DNA of 64,000 bases from Siphonodentalium dalli (lineage: Eukaryota; Mollusca; Scaphopoda; Gadilida; Siphonodentaliidae): assembly GCA_032622095.1 (NCBI GenBank), contig CP136062.1:4710001-4774000 (forward strand). The letters are read 5' to 3'. Numbering within the stretch: position 1 is the first letter of the stretch; every line of letters starts with the position of its first letter. This document shows positions 33,189 through 43,771 of this stretch, piece by piece. The notes beneath the pieces are model-generated. The model did no database searches. It was not told where the DNA came from and worked only from the letters and a program-made list of their open reading frames with translations. A program made the position numbers and the translations under genes.

Positions 33189-36100
33189 GATTGCACTCAA
33201 TTATCAATATTCACCAGTGGGTACAGATGAAATAAAATTCCTAGAGATATATGGCAGATGTCAATCATTCTTTGAAGAAAATCAGCTGTTTCCACCAGCA
33301 AAAAAATCAGTGACAGTGATCATGAACACATTATATAAAGTTGATAGTATTCAGAGGAAAATTAAAGGAACAGCAGTTATCCTGTACAAAAATTTAAAGC
33401 AAAGATCAACGATATCAGACGATGCAGGAATTATTTCACTGTCTGCTCCGGAACATTGTTTTGTGTCAAAAGACGAGAATGATCAGCTTGTGATGAAACA
33501 TCCCACGTTCTGGAAGATTAACGGTAATCAAGAAACGATCAATATAGTGTTGGATAAATGTATTACCCTCAGTGCAAGAGACAAAGTCTACAAGATGAGC
33601 ACAACCAAGTTTCCAAACCAATCAGAACTTGAGGGTTGGGCTATACTGCTTCAGAACATTAAATTGTGTGAAGGTTATAACAACAGTGAGATGGGATTTT
33701 CGTCAGAATCATATATAGTGGAGAACTGGACAGATTTAAGAGATCAAAGCTGTCAAGTAAGAGTGCGATCGAATACATGTCACAGGATAATGAAGACAAC
33801 AAGTATGGGAACTCGGTGTAGAGCATGCATGGTTGTGTTATCACGCAAACGAAGCCATCAAGAAGCAAAGAAAATGGAAGTACCAAGGACGCCATTAACA
33901 AGGTATATCTATTTGAAAGTCCTGCATTTAAATTACTATAACATCATGTATAAATCATCAATGCAGTGTTTTTGCGACTTAATGTTGCGAAAACAATGCA
34001 TTGATAGAAAACAAGATCAACAGGAGAGAGATTTGCTCTGTACCAAATTAATGCATAGCATAGTCTATAAACCAGCCGTAAATAATAGCAGTACATACTA
34101 TTATAGAACACAAGGAAGTGGCACTAACGGCCACAAGTATAGTGAGCTGTATTTACCTCTGTTACGATATGGCAGGTTTATAGACTATCCAGAGCAATGA
34201 AACCTCCTCACTTCGGCAAAGTAAATTAGTGACCACAGACTTATAACGGCGTTTAATGTTATACAATTCATATATTGACCAAATGACCCCAAAAAGACTC
34301 GTTCCCATCTACATGTCATTGTTAACATCCATGACCAATTTCATGAAGATCCGACTGAAGCTACGACCTGTAGCCCGCGCCAAAGGATTTAATCATGTAA
34401 AGAGTAAAATCCAAGATGGCTGCGGGCGGCCATGTTTTTGGCCGAACGACTCCAAAATGACTCGTTCCCATCTAAATGTCAGTATTAACATCTATGACAA
34501 AACATTTCATGATGATCAGACGAAAAGTACAACCTGTAGCCCGGGCTAATGGATTGAATTTTAAAATACAAGATGGCCACTGGTGGCCATGTTTACTTGC
34601 CGAATTTCCCCAAAATGACTCGTTCCCATCTACATGTCAATGTGAATAGCCATGACAAATTTAATAAAGATCAGACCAAAGGTACGACCTATAGCGGAAA
34701 TTGTCGACGGACTCACACACACACACAGGGACGATGGACGCCAACCCATGGCAATAGCTCAAACTTACAAAGTAAGTTGAACTAATAAACTGTTGGCATA
34801 TCACGCATTTTAATAATTACAAACAATGTAAACCTTTTCAAATCTTTTCAGGATGGAAAACATTCCAAGCAATCAGACAACTAAGAAGAGAAAAACGACT
34901 GGCGGTGATGATGAATCTACTATCCTACTTGCTGAGAATGATCATGACGACATGATTAAGATAATACAACAGTTGTTGAAGGGCGGTGCACCTGAGTACT
35001 TGCACATTCTTCTGAAAAACCAGCTAAAGAATTCAGCGGATGGGTTAGATAAGCGACGAAGAACGTGGGATCCAATGATCATCCAACTATGTTTGAGTAT
35101 CTACTACAAGTCGCCAAATAGTTATCAAGAGCTACGGTCATCAGGAATGTTGATATTACCATCTGATCGGCTGCTACAATACTACAAGAACTCTATACAT
35201 CAAAGTGCAGGATTTGTGGCAGCCAATATTCAGTGGATGCAGAAGGAAGCCGAGCGGCAGAAGATTTCTGTTTTTGGACATCGTGGCGGCATTTTAATCG
35301 ACGAGATGACTGTGCAGCAGGACCTTCAAATTGTAAAAAAGGCAACGAGTGGCAACTAGTCGGTGCCGTTGATATGGGCAAAGTGAACGATGATGTTTAT
35401 AAAATCGAGAAGAAAGAGAAGAAAACGGTGTTAGCAACACACGCGCTCCAACTGGTTTTCCACGGATATGGTGGCTTCCGGTGGCAAGTGGCATATTTTG
35501 GGTCGGCGACCGCCACAGCTTCACAACTTTATAACATATTCTGGGACAAACTAGACGATGCTGGTTTCATCATAGAGTACTTGATGTTTGATGGGGCATC
35601 AACTAATAGGTCGCTCACCAACCTCTTGTTCCCTGAGAATCCACGGAAAACTAATTATGTAACCCGGAACATTTTCAACCATGAAGTTCCCATGTGTTTG
35701 GTGCAGGATGTGATGCACGTTTTAAAGAAGCTTAGAAACAGCATTGAGTCGAGCAGAAAGTCGAATGAGCACAAGCCTGGCAGATATTTGGAGCTCAACA
35801 GAAAATCCGTTGTTTGGGAACACTGGTGGGGTGCCTACCGTTTCAATGAGGCGCAAAATGGAATTCGTCTACACTATAAGTTGACAAAAGAGAATCTAGA
35901 ACTAACATCATCATCAAAGATGAGAAACCACCTTGCCACTGATGTCTTGAACCGAAATATGCTGTACTTAATGCAGTGCAACCAGAATTATTTAAGCAAC
36001 AAAGAAGAATTAGACTCAACAATCCTCCTTCTTACTCACACGAGCAAAATTGTGAGCGTTTTTGCTGACAAGCGACCTATCAAGTCAGTTCAAGATCCAC

Positions 36101-36522
36101 GTGTTACGGATCTTAAAGTTGTTGCGGACTTTTTTGACAAATGGGAGGATGATGTCGAAAAATCAAAACTTCTTACTCCAGCTAAGAATCTGATCACAAT
36201 GGAGACAATACAGGATATCTGCTCCAGCCTTATGGGCTTTATTTCCTTATTAGAGTTTGTATTGGACGGAAAAAACAGTATCGTTCCCTCATATTTTAAC
36301 TCCGATTTGATCGAGAACACCTTTTGCCAACAAAGAGGAGTAAGAAATGGACTAAACACGAATCCAACATTATGTCAGTATGGGCCATCATCCACGGCGA
36401 TAAAATTAACACAAGTGTCTATATCTGCAAAGTGCAACAGCGGCAACAAAGTCCTGTGCTACAAAGCTCATTCATCACTACCTCTAAATCCACGGAGAAA
36501 ATGCAAGGGCATCAGATTGTGA
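33189..36522 (+). pseudogene. P-element/THAP9-like transposase, two exons, one frameshift, N-terminus missing
   Basis: Exon 33189-33902 (acceptor cttcttcag, donor ACAAG|GTATAT) joins exon 34852-36522 (acceptor aatcttttcag) in phase, giving PLTR|MENIPS. The first exon ends with a Cys pair in RCRACMVVLSRKR, as in this family. The second carries the family's pattern W-x-P..IQLCLSIYYKSPNSYQELR then SGMLILPSDRLLQYYK, and the RNase H-like catalytic residues: D in ILIDEMTVQQD, D in YLMFDGAST, and E in DLIENTFCQQRG. VMHVLKKLRNSI supports the fold. One base appears lost in the A-run at 35335-35340, which moves the sense from one plus frame to another. No THAP zinc finger was found upstream, so the protein is 5' incomplete or lacks it. 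It sits wholly inside, and antisense to, the helicase intron 37722-32335. Cut-and-paste transposition is the family role; as read, this copy is not intact. Confidence 0.8.
34255..34735 (+). repeat. Tandem triplet of the 'aaatccaagatggc' satellite in the transposase intron
   Basis: 'actcgttcccatcta' recurs at 34287, 34458 and 34617 with 'tgtcattgttaacatccatg'-type sequence between. Copies are 160-170 bp. The block ends 'ggacgatggacgccaaccc'. A looser version is at 16770-17180. It sits within the intron 33903-34851 of the P-type transposase gene. Confidence 0.88.
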
Positions 36523-37150
36523 CTGTTATTCTTGTGTTAGTAGTAACTTACTGTTTTTGTTCTCGGAAGTACATACAACATTTTATTGTCGTAAATTTAT
36601 TTTATTGGTAACGACGTTAGTGACAGCCAATAAGTTGGTATTTGCAACAATAATATTGAGCCAAATAATAACAGACTAGCATACCCCCACCGTGGCAAAT
36701 TCAACCCGCGTTATCAGTAACTGTGGCAAAACTTATCAAAGCTAATTCTGGTTGGCATTAGGTCTGTATTTTAAGCCAATTCAGTCATATATCAAGTTCA
36801 GTGGCGATCGGGACATCCTAACTGCAGTTATCATCCAGAACGAAAAAACCCCAAAATTAAAAAAAGGCGAAAATGAAGTGTAACTATAAAAAAAATAATT
36901 GGACTGAACTCCAATTAGCACCATGCCTTGAGGGTGCTGCAAGGAGCTTGTATATATATATTCATCATAGTCTTTGGTGTCTCACTTTATTTCAATGTCT
37001 AAATGGCAATTTACTTTATGTATGCGTCTTGTACATGGAATGGATCCAGTTTAAATTTTTCTAGAAGGAGATAATAGTGAACTGGGTATTAATGTGCACA
37101 GTGCTCTGTTCCACCAATTTGCAGCATATAAATTTCTATTTTATACCATG
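36523..37150. other. 3' flank of the transposase gene; no TIR assigned
   Basis: AT-rich DNA with short frames. I looked for an inverted end matching the region before 33189 and found none that I trust. Confidence 0.4.
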
Positions 37151-37636
37151 TAAAGGTACTCAATCCGATAAAACTCCTCTCAATTACTATTTCAATGGCG
37201 TCGGGTGTCAAAAATATTTGATTCGAGTCGAGGAAGTCACCCATCAAAGCTCAGATTTGTTAGATATCGATTTTAGAAATCTATTATTTTTCATTATCGG
37301 GAATACTTTCTGGCCCAGAACTCAGTCAAAATTGCGTTATTATTACCACTTGATTTTAGAGTTATCCATCCTTGTATGTTTGAATAGTGTTTTGGTGTAC
37401 ACATCTCGCGCAGGTTACGAAACTGACGGCAATTATTAGTACTCATCTCGAGAAACTAACAAATTTCAAAAATCAATATCTAATAACTCTTGAGCTTTGT
37501 TTGATGGGTTCCTCGACTCGAATCAAATATTTTTTACCCCCAAGCCAAAGAAATAGTAATATAGGACCCTCTGATCGGATTGTTGTTGTTGGAATCTGTT
37601 GAGATGAGCACCCTCTGTTCGGATTGAGTACCTTTA
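37151..37636. mobile_element. Foldback MITE, about 486 bp
   Basis: It starts TAAAGGTACTCAATCCGA and ends TCGGATTGAGTACCTTTA. The arms continue with 'aaaaatatttgattcgagtc' and 'gaggaagtcacccatcaaag' on the left and their diverged complements on the right. It lies 87 bp from the Walker A exon of the helicase. Confidence 0.88.
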
Positions 37637-37722
37637 ATTCAACCAATCAGAGACTGGTAAATCATAAAATTGCATAGGAATAATTTACAAGTGTAAGTAC
37701 ATAATTATATACGTCACAATAC

Positions 37723-37796
37723 CTCATGAGAAAACTCTTCCCAGTTCCGCTAAAATCAAGGGCATATTTCAAGCACGTAGTTTGTTCTTTATTCAT
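37723..37796 (-). CDS. Helicase exon: Q-motif-like segment and Walker A remnant
   Basis: The frame reads MNKEQTTCLKYALDF then SGTGKSFLMR and ends at ATGAG|GTATTG, phase 2. GTGKSFL is a typical PIF1 P-loop, and NKEQ resembles the Q motif that normally lies 30-40 residues earlier. Here the two are directly fused, and the first Gly of GxxxxGKS is replaced. Just upstream (37860-37805) another frame gives NIIFISPGPAG, which looks like the missing first half of the P-loop. Local rearrangement or deletion is the simplest explanation. Alternatively 'cttgattttag' is an acceptor and the exon starts at 37751. Confidence 0.65.
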
Positions 37797-38648
37797 TTTT
37801 TATGCAGACATGATATGTAATTCCGGCTGGTCCTGGAGATATAAAAATTATGTTCTTAATGTGCCGCCAATAAACGATTTTTCACATTCTTTTGTACAAT
37901 AATCCACTTTCCAACTGAACTATTATTTGTCAAATTGGCACTGTACTATCATTCGGATAGTATGGATTTATGAAGTGAAAGACCTTGATGTGTCTTGCTC
38001 AATGATCCATGGCAGTATATGATGGTAATTCATTTATATGATGTACTGTATACACATGAACCCCAGTGAGGGGGTAAACGTTTCAGAAAATCTATGCAAA
38101 TTGAGTCACATTTAGCACACGTAAACCTAACATATTGTTCGTGTTGTCTTTCATGTGAAAATATTTTCCAACAGAACATTTAAAGGGGGTGACCATAATA
38201 ATGATAAGTAAGTCATATATAATGTGGGAAATAATTTCTGATTGATAAATGTGGTATTTAATAAAAACATTTCAAGATTATTCAATCGTGGAGGTCCTCG
38301 ACAAGCTTTACCTGTATGATGACAGGTGGGTTTTTTCATATAAAAAAATATTAAAATGCCCATATATTAGATAAACAAAAAAGATTTGTTTCACATTAGT
38401 TTAGATCAATATAGAATTGTCTAGTTAGCTTATGCAGTAAATAACTCAACGACCGGTTTAATTGAAAGCCTCCTGGTACGAAATATGTAAAGTACGTCTC
38501 CCTCGGGGACCCCCGCGATAGAAGAGTCTTGAATTTGTATTAGATACTAGAATTATTAGTTAACCTTTTTCTACATTATATATGCGATTGAATAATCATA
38601 TTTACTTAACAATAAAACCGGTTATATACCATAGCGTTTGGTTATAAA

Positions 38649-39823
38649 CAGGTCTGGCAAATAGCTGTATTCAGCTAACCAAGCTGTATTCAGCTATATA
38701 TTATACTCTCACACCTGTCACACCGGCTGTTTTTCGATAATAATCTACAAGCACTAATTTTCGCAATGAAATTAGGCTACCACATTATCCGGCCACCATC
38801 AACCAAATCGAAATCAAAGTGTTGCCTTTTGTCTACACGGCGATTGTGATTATGTGTGTAAACTTACTACAGCGGTCGATGTTGGTCATAACGGTTTAAT
38901 ACCTCTCTTATGTAATGCGGAACACCTTGAAAAATACATTAAATACAATATTTATCACCGAAAATGGAACATCTTGATCATTACCGGAAATATCAATAGG
39001 ATGCTGCTAAAACGCAGTTTGGTTGGTGCATTAAAACAGGTAAAAGGGGGGACATCTCTAGCCAGAGTTTAACTGAGCGAGTACCACTCACTGCTTGAGC
39101 TGACTTTCTCCAAAAATACCGAAACGCATACATATATGTCGAATCGCGAAAATACAAATAGCAATGTTATGTTTAGTAAGTTTCCACACATATATCTTCC
39201 CGCCAAAACCGATTGAATAGTTCTGACTTGCTAGCAACCAGGACTTCATGTTTAAAATACTTCAGGAATTATATAAGTCGCATTTTCATTTCAGTTGTCC
39301 CTATGTTGTGCCATACATTTGCAGTATGCCGCACAATATATGTATATACCGTTATGAATAGTTACCAGTATCGCTCACAAACCGCTATGTATGTAATTCT
39401 AAATGCTTGATATAGGTACACCATTATAATGCCCCGACCGGTTTAGCATCGGGAAGAAGTAAACGAGTGTTTGTGATGAAGTTGATGTTTATTTTATAAG
39501 TTAGTTAATGGATGCATTCGCTGGCATTCGCAGAAAATAGTCCCCAGAATATTTACTGACATCGACCGCCGTAGTAAGTTTTCACACAAAATCAGAATTG
39601 CCGTCTCGACAAAAGGCAACACTTTGTCAGAAAACAAGTCACAGTTTTGATTTGGTTGAGGGTGGCCGGAGAATATGGTATCCTAATTTCAATGCGCAAA
39701 TTCACGCTTCTAGTTTATTATCGAAAAACAGCCAGTTTGACAGTATAATATATAGCTGAATACAGCTACGTTAGCTGAATACAGCTGTATATTGTAGCTG
39801 TATTCTCACATTTGTCAGACCTG
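38649..39823. mobile_element. Non-autonomous DNA transposon with long TIRs, 1.17 kb
   Basis: It starts CAGGTCTGGCAAATAG and ends ctcacatttgtCAGACCTG. The arms extend inward for about 200-250 bp (shared complementary blocks 'aaacttactacagcggtcga'/'catcgaccgccgtagtaag', 'gttgccttttgtc'/'gacaaaaggcaac'). 'ataaa' abuts both ends and may be the target duplication. No transposase is inside. CAGG ends resemble hAT-type termini, but an 8-bp duplication is not evident. Confidence 0.82.
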
Positions 39824-40474
39824 ATAAAGGTAATCAGAGGGATCTCCGCCATTGATGGACCTTCTGCATAAAGTGTGGCCCCTCACATACTAATAATGAC
39901 AAATGTTTGCTGTGCAAATGGATGGGTCTCAATAGTAAGACACTCCAGACAAAATTTCGCTGCTCAACTTGTAAAAAACAGTCATGTAATTTGTTTAAAA
40001 TTCTTGCTTTCGTACCGTGTTCGCAGGTCACCTATTTTCGAGCAAATACAAATCGTTTTCATCCCATTTAAACCCATGCATATACACACAAAACATATGC
40101 ATCCAAAAGAATGTACCTATAAAAATGTAGATTAAACGGTATTAGCAAGATCATTATTTAAAATCGATCATAAATTGATTTTGTTTCAGAGAAAAAATTC
40201 TCAGTCCACGCCTTTTTTTTCCTTCAAAATATCCGTACTTTGTATAATACGTACCTGATGAGGAGCTCTTCGAATTCTTGGTTAAAAATTGTGTTATACC
40301 AACCACGACGTATGATTGACGCAGAATTACATATATTAAATTGTATTTGACACAATTTATCAGTTTAGGTCATGTAATAAACATGTAATCAGCAGCTATG
40401 TTCGAAATTATAAACGGTACTTTCATGCTATCCGTCTCCAGATCATAGTTTTAAAGTTTCCGCATATTTCGGTA
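39824..40474. other. No gene recognised
   Basis: Intronic DNA of the helicase gene. Overlapping short frames on both strands have no motif. Confidence 0.4.
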
Positions 40475-40795
40475 CCATTTCCGCTACTCAGATTCTAGAA
40501 CGGGTGATGTAGGTGTCGCAGATTTGTGTTCGTTGGTGAATTTACAATACATTACCGAAATAAAGTGAGGTTTTCGAAGAACTGGAAAAATATACCTATG
40601 GAATGTTGTAGATTGGCATCTAAGGTGTAAGAGGTACCAAAAGTTTTTAGTGAAAATATATTTTTTGTAGGAATACAGTTGAGTTCAAAATAGGTGGCAA
40701 CAATTTTCTGTTTCGTTCCTTCCGCGACCTATGGTCCCGGTTGGTGGTTCTGCCAATAAAAGAGGGGTTTTGACCAAATTCCAAGCTCCTGTGCA
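40475..40795. repeat. Dispersed repeat R2, inverted partner of 15142-15480
   Basis: Ends with the MITE terminus 'ccaaattccaagctcctgtg'. The two copies are about 25 kb apart in opposite orientation and still closely similar. Confidence 0.85.
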
Positions 40796-41149
40796 CCAAC
40801 CATGCATAGAGTACAAACCTACTCATTAAATAGAGATAAACAAGAACATATTCTCCATTTTTTTGTATTCTATATTACAAAATAACTTTTAGGATTATAA
40901 AAAAAATCCATCCTGTACTATTATTCTGCCCTCTATTGTTAAGTTAATTTTGTTCCGATTTTCCACCCTGTACTATAATTCCGCCTTGTACTATTATTTG
41001 GCACACAAGAGTAACAAGGTCCTATTCATAGACCATGTTGGAATATATCCATCCAGCCTTAAACCTAAGGCCATACAAAATATCCAACATGCTCCCTGGG
41101 GACCCCTCGAGGGAGATTCCTTTTTGAAATTCTCGGTTTCCAATGCAAT

Positions 41150-41425
41150 GAAAGGATAAGGGGCTAGATATGGACATTCAATATGTCCAAGATAATGGAC
41201 TATGATGTACATGTACGTACAGTGAATATGGCTTTTTGAAATTATTCTCGGTTACAAATGAAATGAAATGATAATGGGCTAAATATGGACACTCAAGTGT
41301 CCAAGATAATGGACTATAATCTACAGTGAAGATTACTTTTTTAAATACTTTTCGGATTAAAATGCAATGAAAAGATAAGGGGGTAAATATGGACATTTAA
41401 AGTGTCCAAGATAATGGACTATGAT
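41150..41425. repeat. 'tccaagataatggac' units, third block
   Basis: Three or more imperfect units with 'gtccaagataatggactat' and 'gcaatgaaaagataag' as at 11930-12420, without the SINE-like block. Confidence 0.75.
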
Positions 41426-42499
41426 GTCAGGGTTCCGCTATACCGACCGAGAGTCCAGGACCCCTAAACTATTGCTGCATACAGCTAGGTAACTGCCCGC
41501 ATATAGGCAGCTAACGTGGATCGGAATTCCTTTAACCTTTGAGACATTGTGTATTCCACGTCTGTCAATCGAAGAGCGTGCCCACTTCCTGACCGGAGAC
41601 GTCAGAATAACTTCAAAGATGCATCAAAAGGATTGCTGCCGGCAACATAAACATCAGTCTATCTTTGTACTAATGTTTGACTAAAGAAGGACTTTATGAA
41701 TGTTCCCACCAAAATTATATGCAGCAATTTGTCCGCTGCCAATGATTTTAACTTCGGCCATTTTTCACATTGAAACATGCAGTGACTTGAAACTAAAACT
41801 TAAAATTAAATAGTATTGTTTTATCAAGACCCATGCACCGCAAATTAAGACATGCATGCATGCAAGGCACACGGTACCTATGACATCATGGCTTTATTTA
41901 TCAAAGAGGCCGCTGCCGGCTATATTAGGCCTCTCGCCTTGCCTACCCCCTACAGAGCAATAGACTCGCCCTGAATTAGTAACCATATTTGTCGTACTAT
42001 AATTGTGAATAAACGCGCAGTGAAACAAACCGATGGCCTGTAACATGCATGTCACGTTTCATTCATTTTAAAATAAAATGTAAATATTAGTTGGGAGGAT
42101 ATTGCACTGCCAATGCAGATAGACATTTCTGACATAATCGGATTAAAAGTGTCGTACGGGACATCGATATAGCGCCAAATTTTGGGATAGATTTTTTTTT
42201 TATCGAATATGTAGCACGATTATTTCATTTCTAATTTATGAAATAGGTCCCATGTTACCTTTCCGTAATAACATTACAAATCTCAATTTATTTACTATGC
42301 TCATTATGCAGGGTATAAAATGCACGAAAAAAGATATTTGTGTTTGAATTTTCATGTAGGAGATACATGTCGACAAAAATCACAAAAAGAAACACATTTC
42401 AACCAAAACCTTTTGAATTGTGTGTAGCCATATACCAATATATTAACTAAATGGCAACTGATTTAGTCCAAAATGATTTTAATATTTTTTTATACTTGC
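41426..42499. other. Helicase intron, no feature recognised
   Basis: Follows the GC-type donor. No repeat or additional exon could be supported, although an unrecognised exon carrying the normal Q-motif region may lie here or in 37800-41150. Confidence 0.35.
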
Positions 42500-42570
42500 C
42501 TCTTATCTGGAGAATCGCACATGTCATCGTCAGAATACCTCTTTCTCTTCTCACCTTGTGGCTTCTTTTT
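42500..42570 (-). CDS. Probable second helicase exon with GC-AG intron donor
   Basis: After the acceptor tttttatcag the exon reads KKKPQGEKRKRYSDDDMCD then SPDK, a nuclear-localisation-like basic block followed by an acidic patch. It ends AAGAG|GCAAGT, the exact consensus of the minor GC-AG intron class. It leaves phase 2, the phase required to enter a 'C GGA ACT GGG' acceptor at the Walker A region, but at least one exon between the two seems to be missing or unrecognised. Confidence 0.45.
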
Positions 42571-43714
42571 CTGATAAAAAAATAAATATATATACTGTAA
42601 TTATTCATACACCAGTTTCAAAAACATGATACATTACATTATATGGCTGCTGTAGCCTGTACAAATCCACATCAGTTTCATGTATATAAATTATTAGATT
42701 GGAATTTCTGCTGTGCAGGATTTATTGGTGTACCAGCACACGCAATCACTCCTTATGTGATATGTGACTATCCAATAATGACACCGGCATGGAGGTGGTT
42801 AAAATCCACTTAAGACGCTATGACGTTCCCTCGATTCGCACGCATGTACGGTTGTGATTTTTAGAAAAAACTCAAACTGCCAGACACGAAAATTTTGATA
42901 TGTCAAAGACATTCACCATGTTGATGATTTACATTGCCACCTATCGAAAAATATTGGTGTTCGTCATGATCCACAACTGTAGCTCAAACATACTTTACTG
43001 TCAGTCGAGGCAGGCGTCCAAATTCAAACTATTTGTATTTCCAATTCCCAGCCATCGCCGCTTGGAGTGAAGTTTTGTAACATTTGAGGCTCAAATAGCC
43101 TTGGCGCGCCTGACCAGAATGAAAAGTTGAAAACGGTATTTACCGATCGATCTGCAGAAAGGCTTGAGGCTGAGTACGATTCAGGAGCCGCTGTGAAAGC
43201 CACAACGTTACACCGGGAAAGTCCGAGTGCTTTCAGATGTTTCCGCAAATCGATAACAAAGCAGCAGTAAAATCGTAATAAACATGAGGTAAAGTCAGAA
43301 ACAAGACAAAACTAGCTAGATATTGATAGAAAGAACACATTGGCAGTTCAGGTAAAAATTAACTGGCAGAACATTTTTTTTAAGTTCACAGATTAAATTA
43401 AAATGGTCATAACTTGATAACGACTCAACCCAATTTAGACAAGGTTTTCAATTTTGAATGCAGAATTCAATGCTCTTTCAAACGGCATGCAGCACAATGC
43501 AATTTGAAATGTTCGTCTAATATCAGTTTGCTCTAGTCAATTTGAATTTGCCGATTTCATGTCACCAATTTTCGATTCATTTTCACTTCAAAAGTTCAGT
43601 CACACATGTAACTAGCTTTGATTGATTATGTTCAACAGTTCGAACAAAAACGGACAAATGGGGGAGAGCGAATAGTTTGAATACAATATTGTGGGATCAT
43701 TGACAAGTACTTAC
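42571..43714. other. Intron between the proposed first two helicase exons
   Basis: A 74-codon frame at 43024-43248 (minus) contains RKHLKALGLSRC and a donor-like ATCG|GTAAAT but no convincing acceptor. It is left unassigned. Confidence 0.35.
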
Positions 43715-43771
43715 AGGTTTCCGCATCTTTTGTGGTTGCATCTGCACTGAAGGCTTCTGAACACTCGCCAT
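43715..43771 (-). CDS. Probable first coding exon of the helicase gene
   Basis: ATG at 43771-43769 in the context gacATGGcg opens MASVQKPSVQMQPQKMRKP and ends at a strong donor, CCT|GTAAGT, after exactly 19 codons (phase 0). The next acceptor in the same direction (42571) opens a phase-0 exon of basic residues, consistent with a nuclear-localisation stretch. Assignment to the helicase rests on position, strand and phase only; transcript data are needed. Confidence 0.45.

Larger units (their letters stand above)
21149..43771 (-). pseudogene. PIF1/RecD-type DNA helicase gene, multi-exon, disrupted, with nested transposons
   Basis: The minus-strand gene spans about 22 kb. Superfamily 1B helicase motifs occur in order across separate exons joined by matching splice phases: Q-motif-like MNKEQ and Walker A remnant SGTGKS (37796-37723), Walker B VLIIDEIGMLS (32334-32070), motif III CCGDFKQLPPV (26662-26486), a linker exon (24513-24288) and motifs V/VI (about 22863-22050). 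Likely 5' coding exons are at 43771-43715 and 42570-42500. PIF1 enzymes unwind DNA 5' to 3' with ATP; related helicases are also carried by Helitrons, but those are normally intron-poor and fused to a Rep nuclease, neither of which holds here. Disruptions: Walker A lacks its first Gly, one splice junction is a base out of phase, and the C-terminal region has two or three frameshifts. A host-like or domesticated origin followed by decay is one reading; assembly indels are another. Five introns of 1.4-5.4 kb lie between recognised exons, and they hold the recombinase, the P-type transposase and several MITEs. Confidence 0.7.

Noticed and set aside
37153-37636. Terminal inverted repeat of the P-type element
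   Set aside because: Both arms lie together on one side of the transposase gene, forming a self-contained foldback of 486 bp.
43024-43248. Possible exon with RKHLKALGLSRC and a donor at ATCG|GTAAAT
   Set aside because: No acceptor with a pyrimidine tract precedes it and its phase does not fit between the proposed first two helicase exons.
21149-43771. The helicase as part of an autonomous Helitron
   Set aside because: No Rep/HUH motif (HxH with YxxxY) was seen on either strand, and the gene is split by long introns. The nearby Helitron-like ends bound only short elements.
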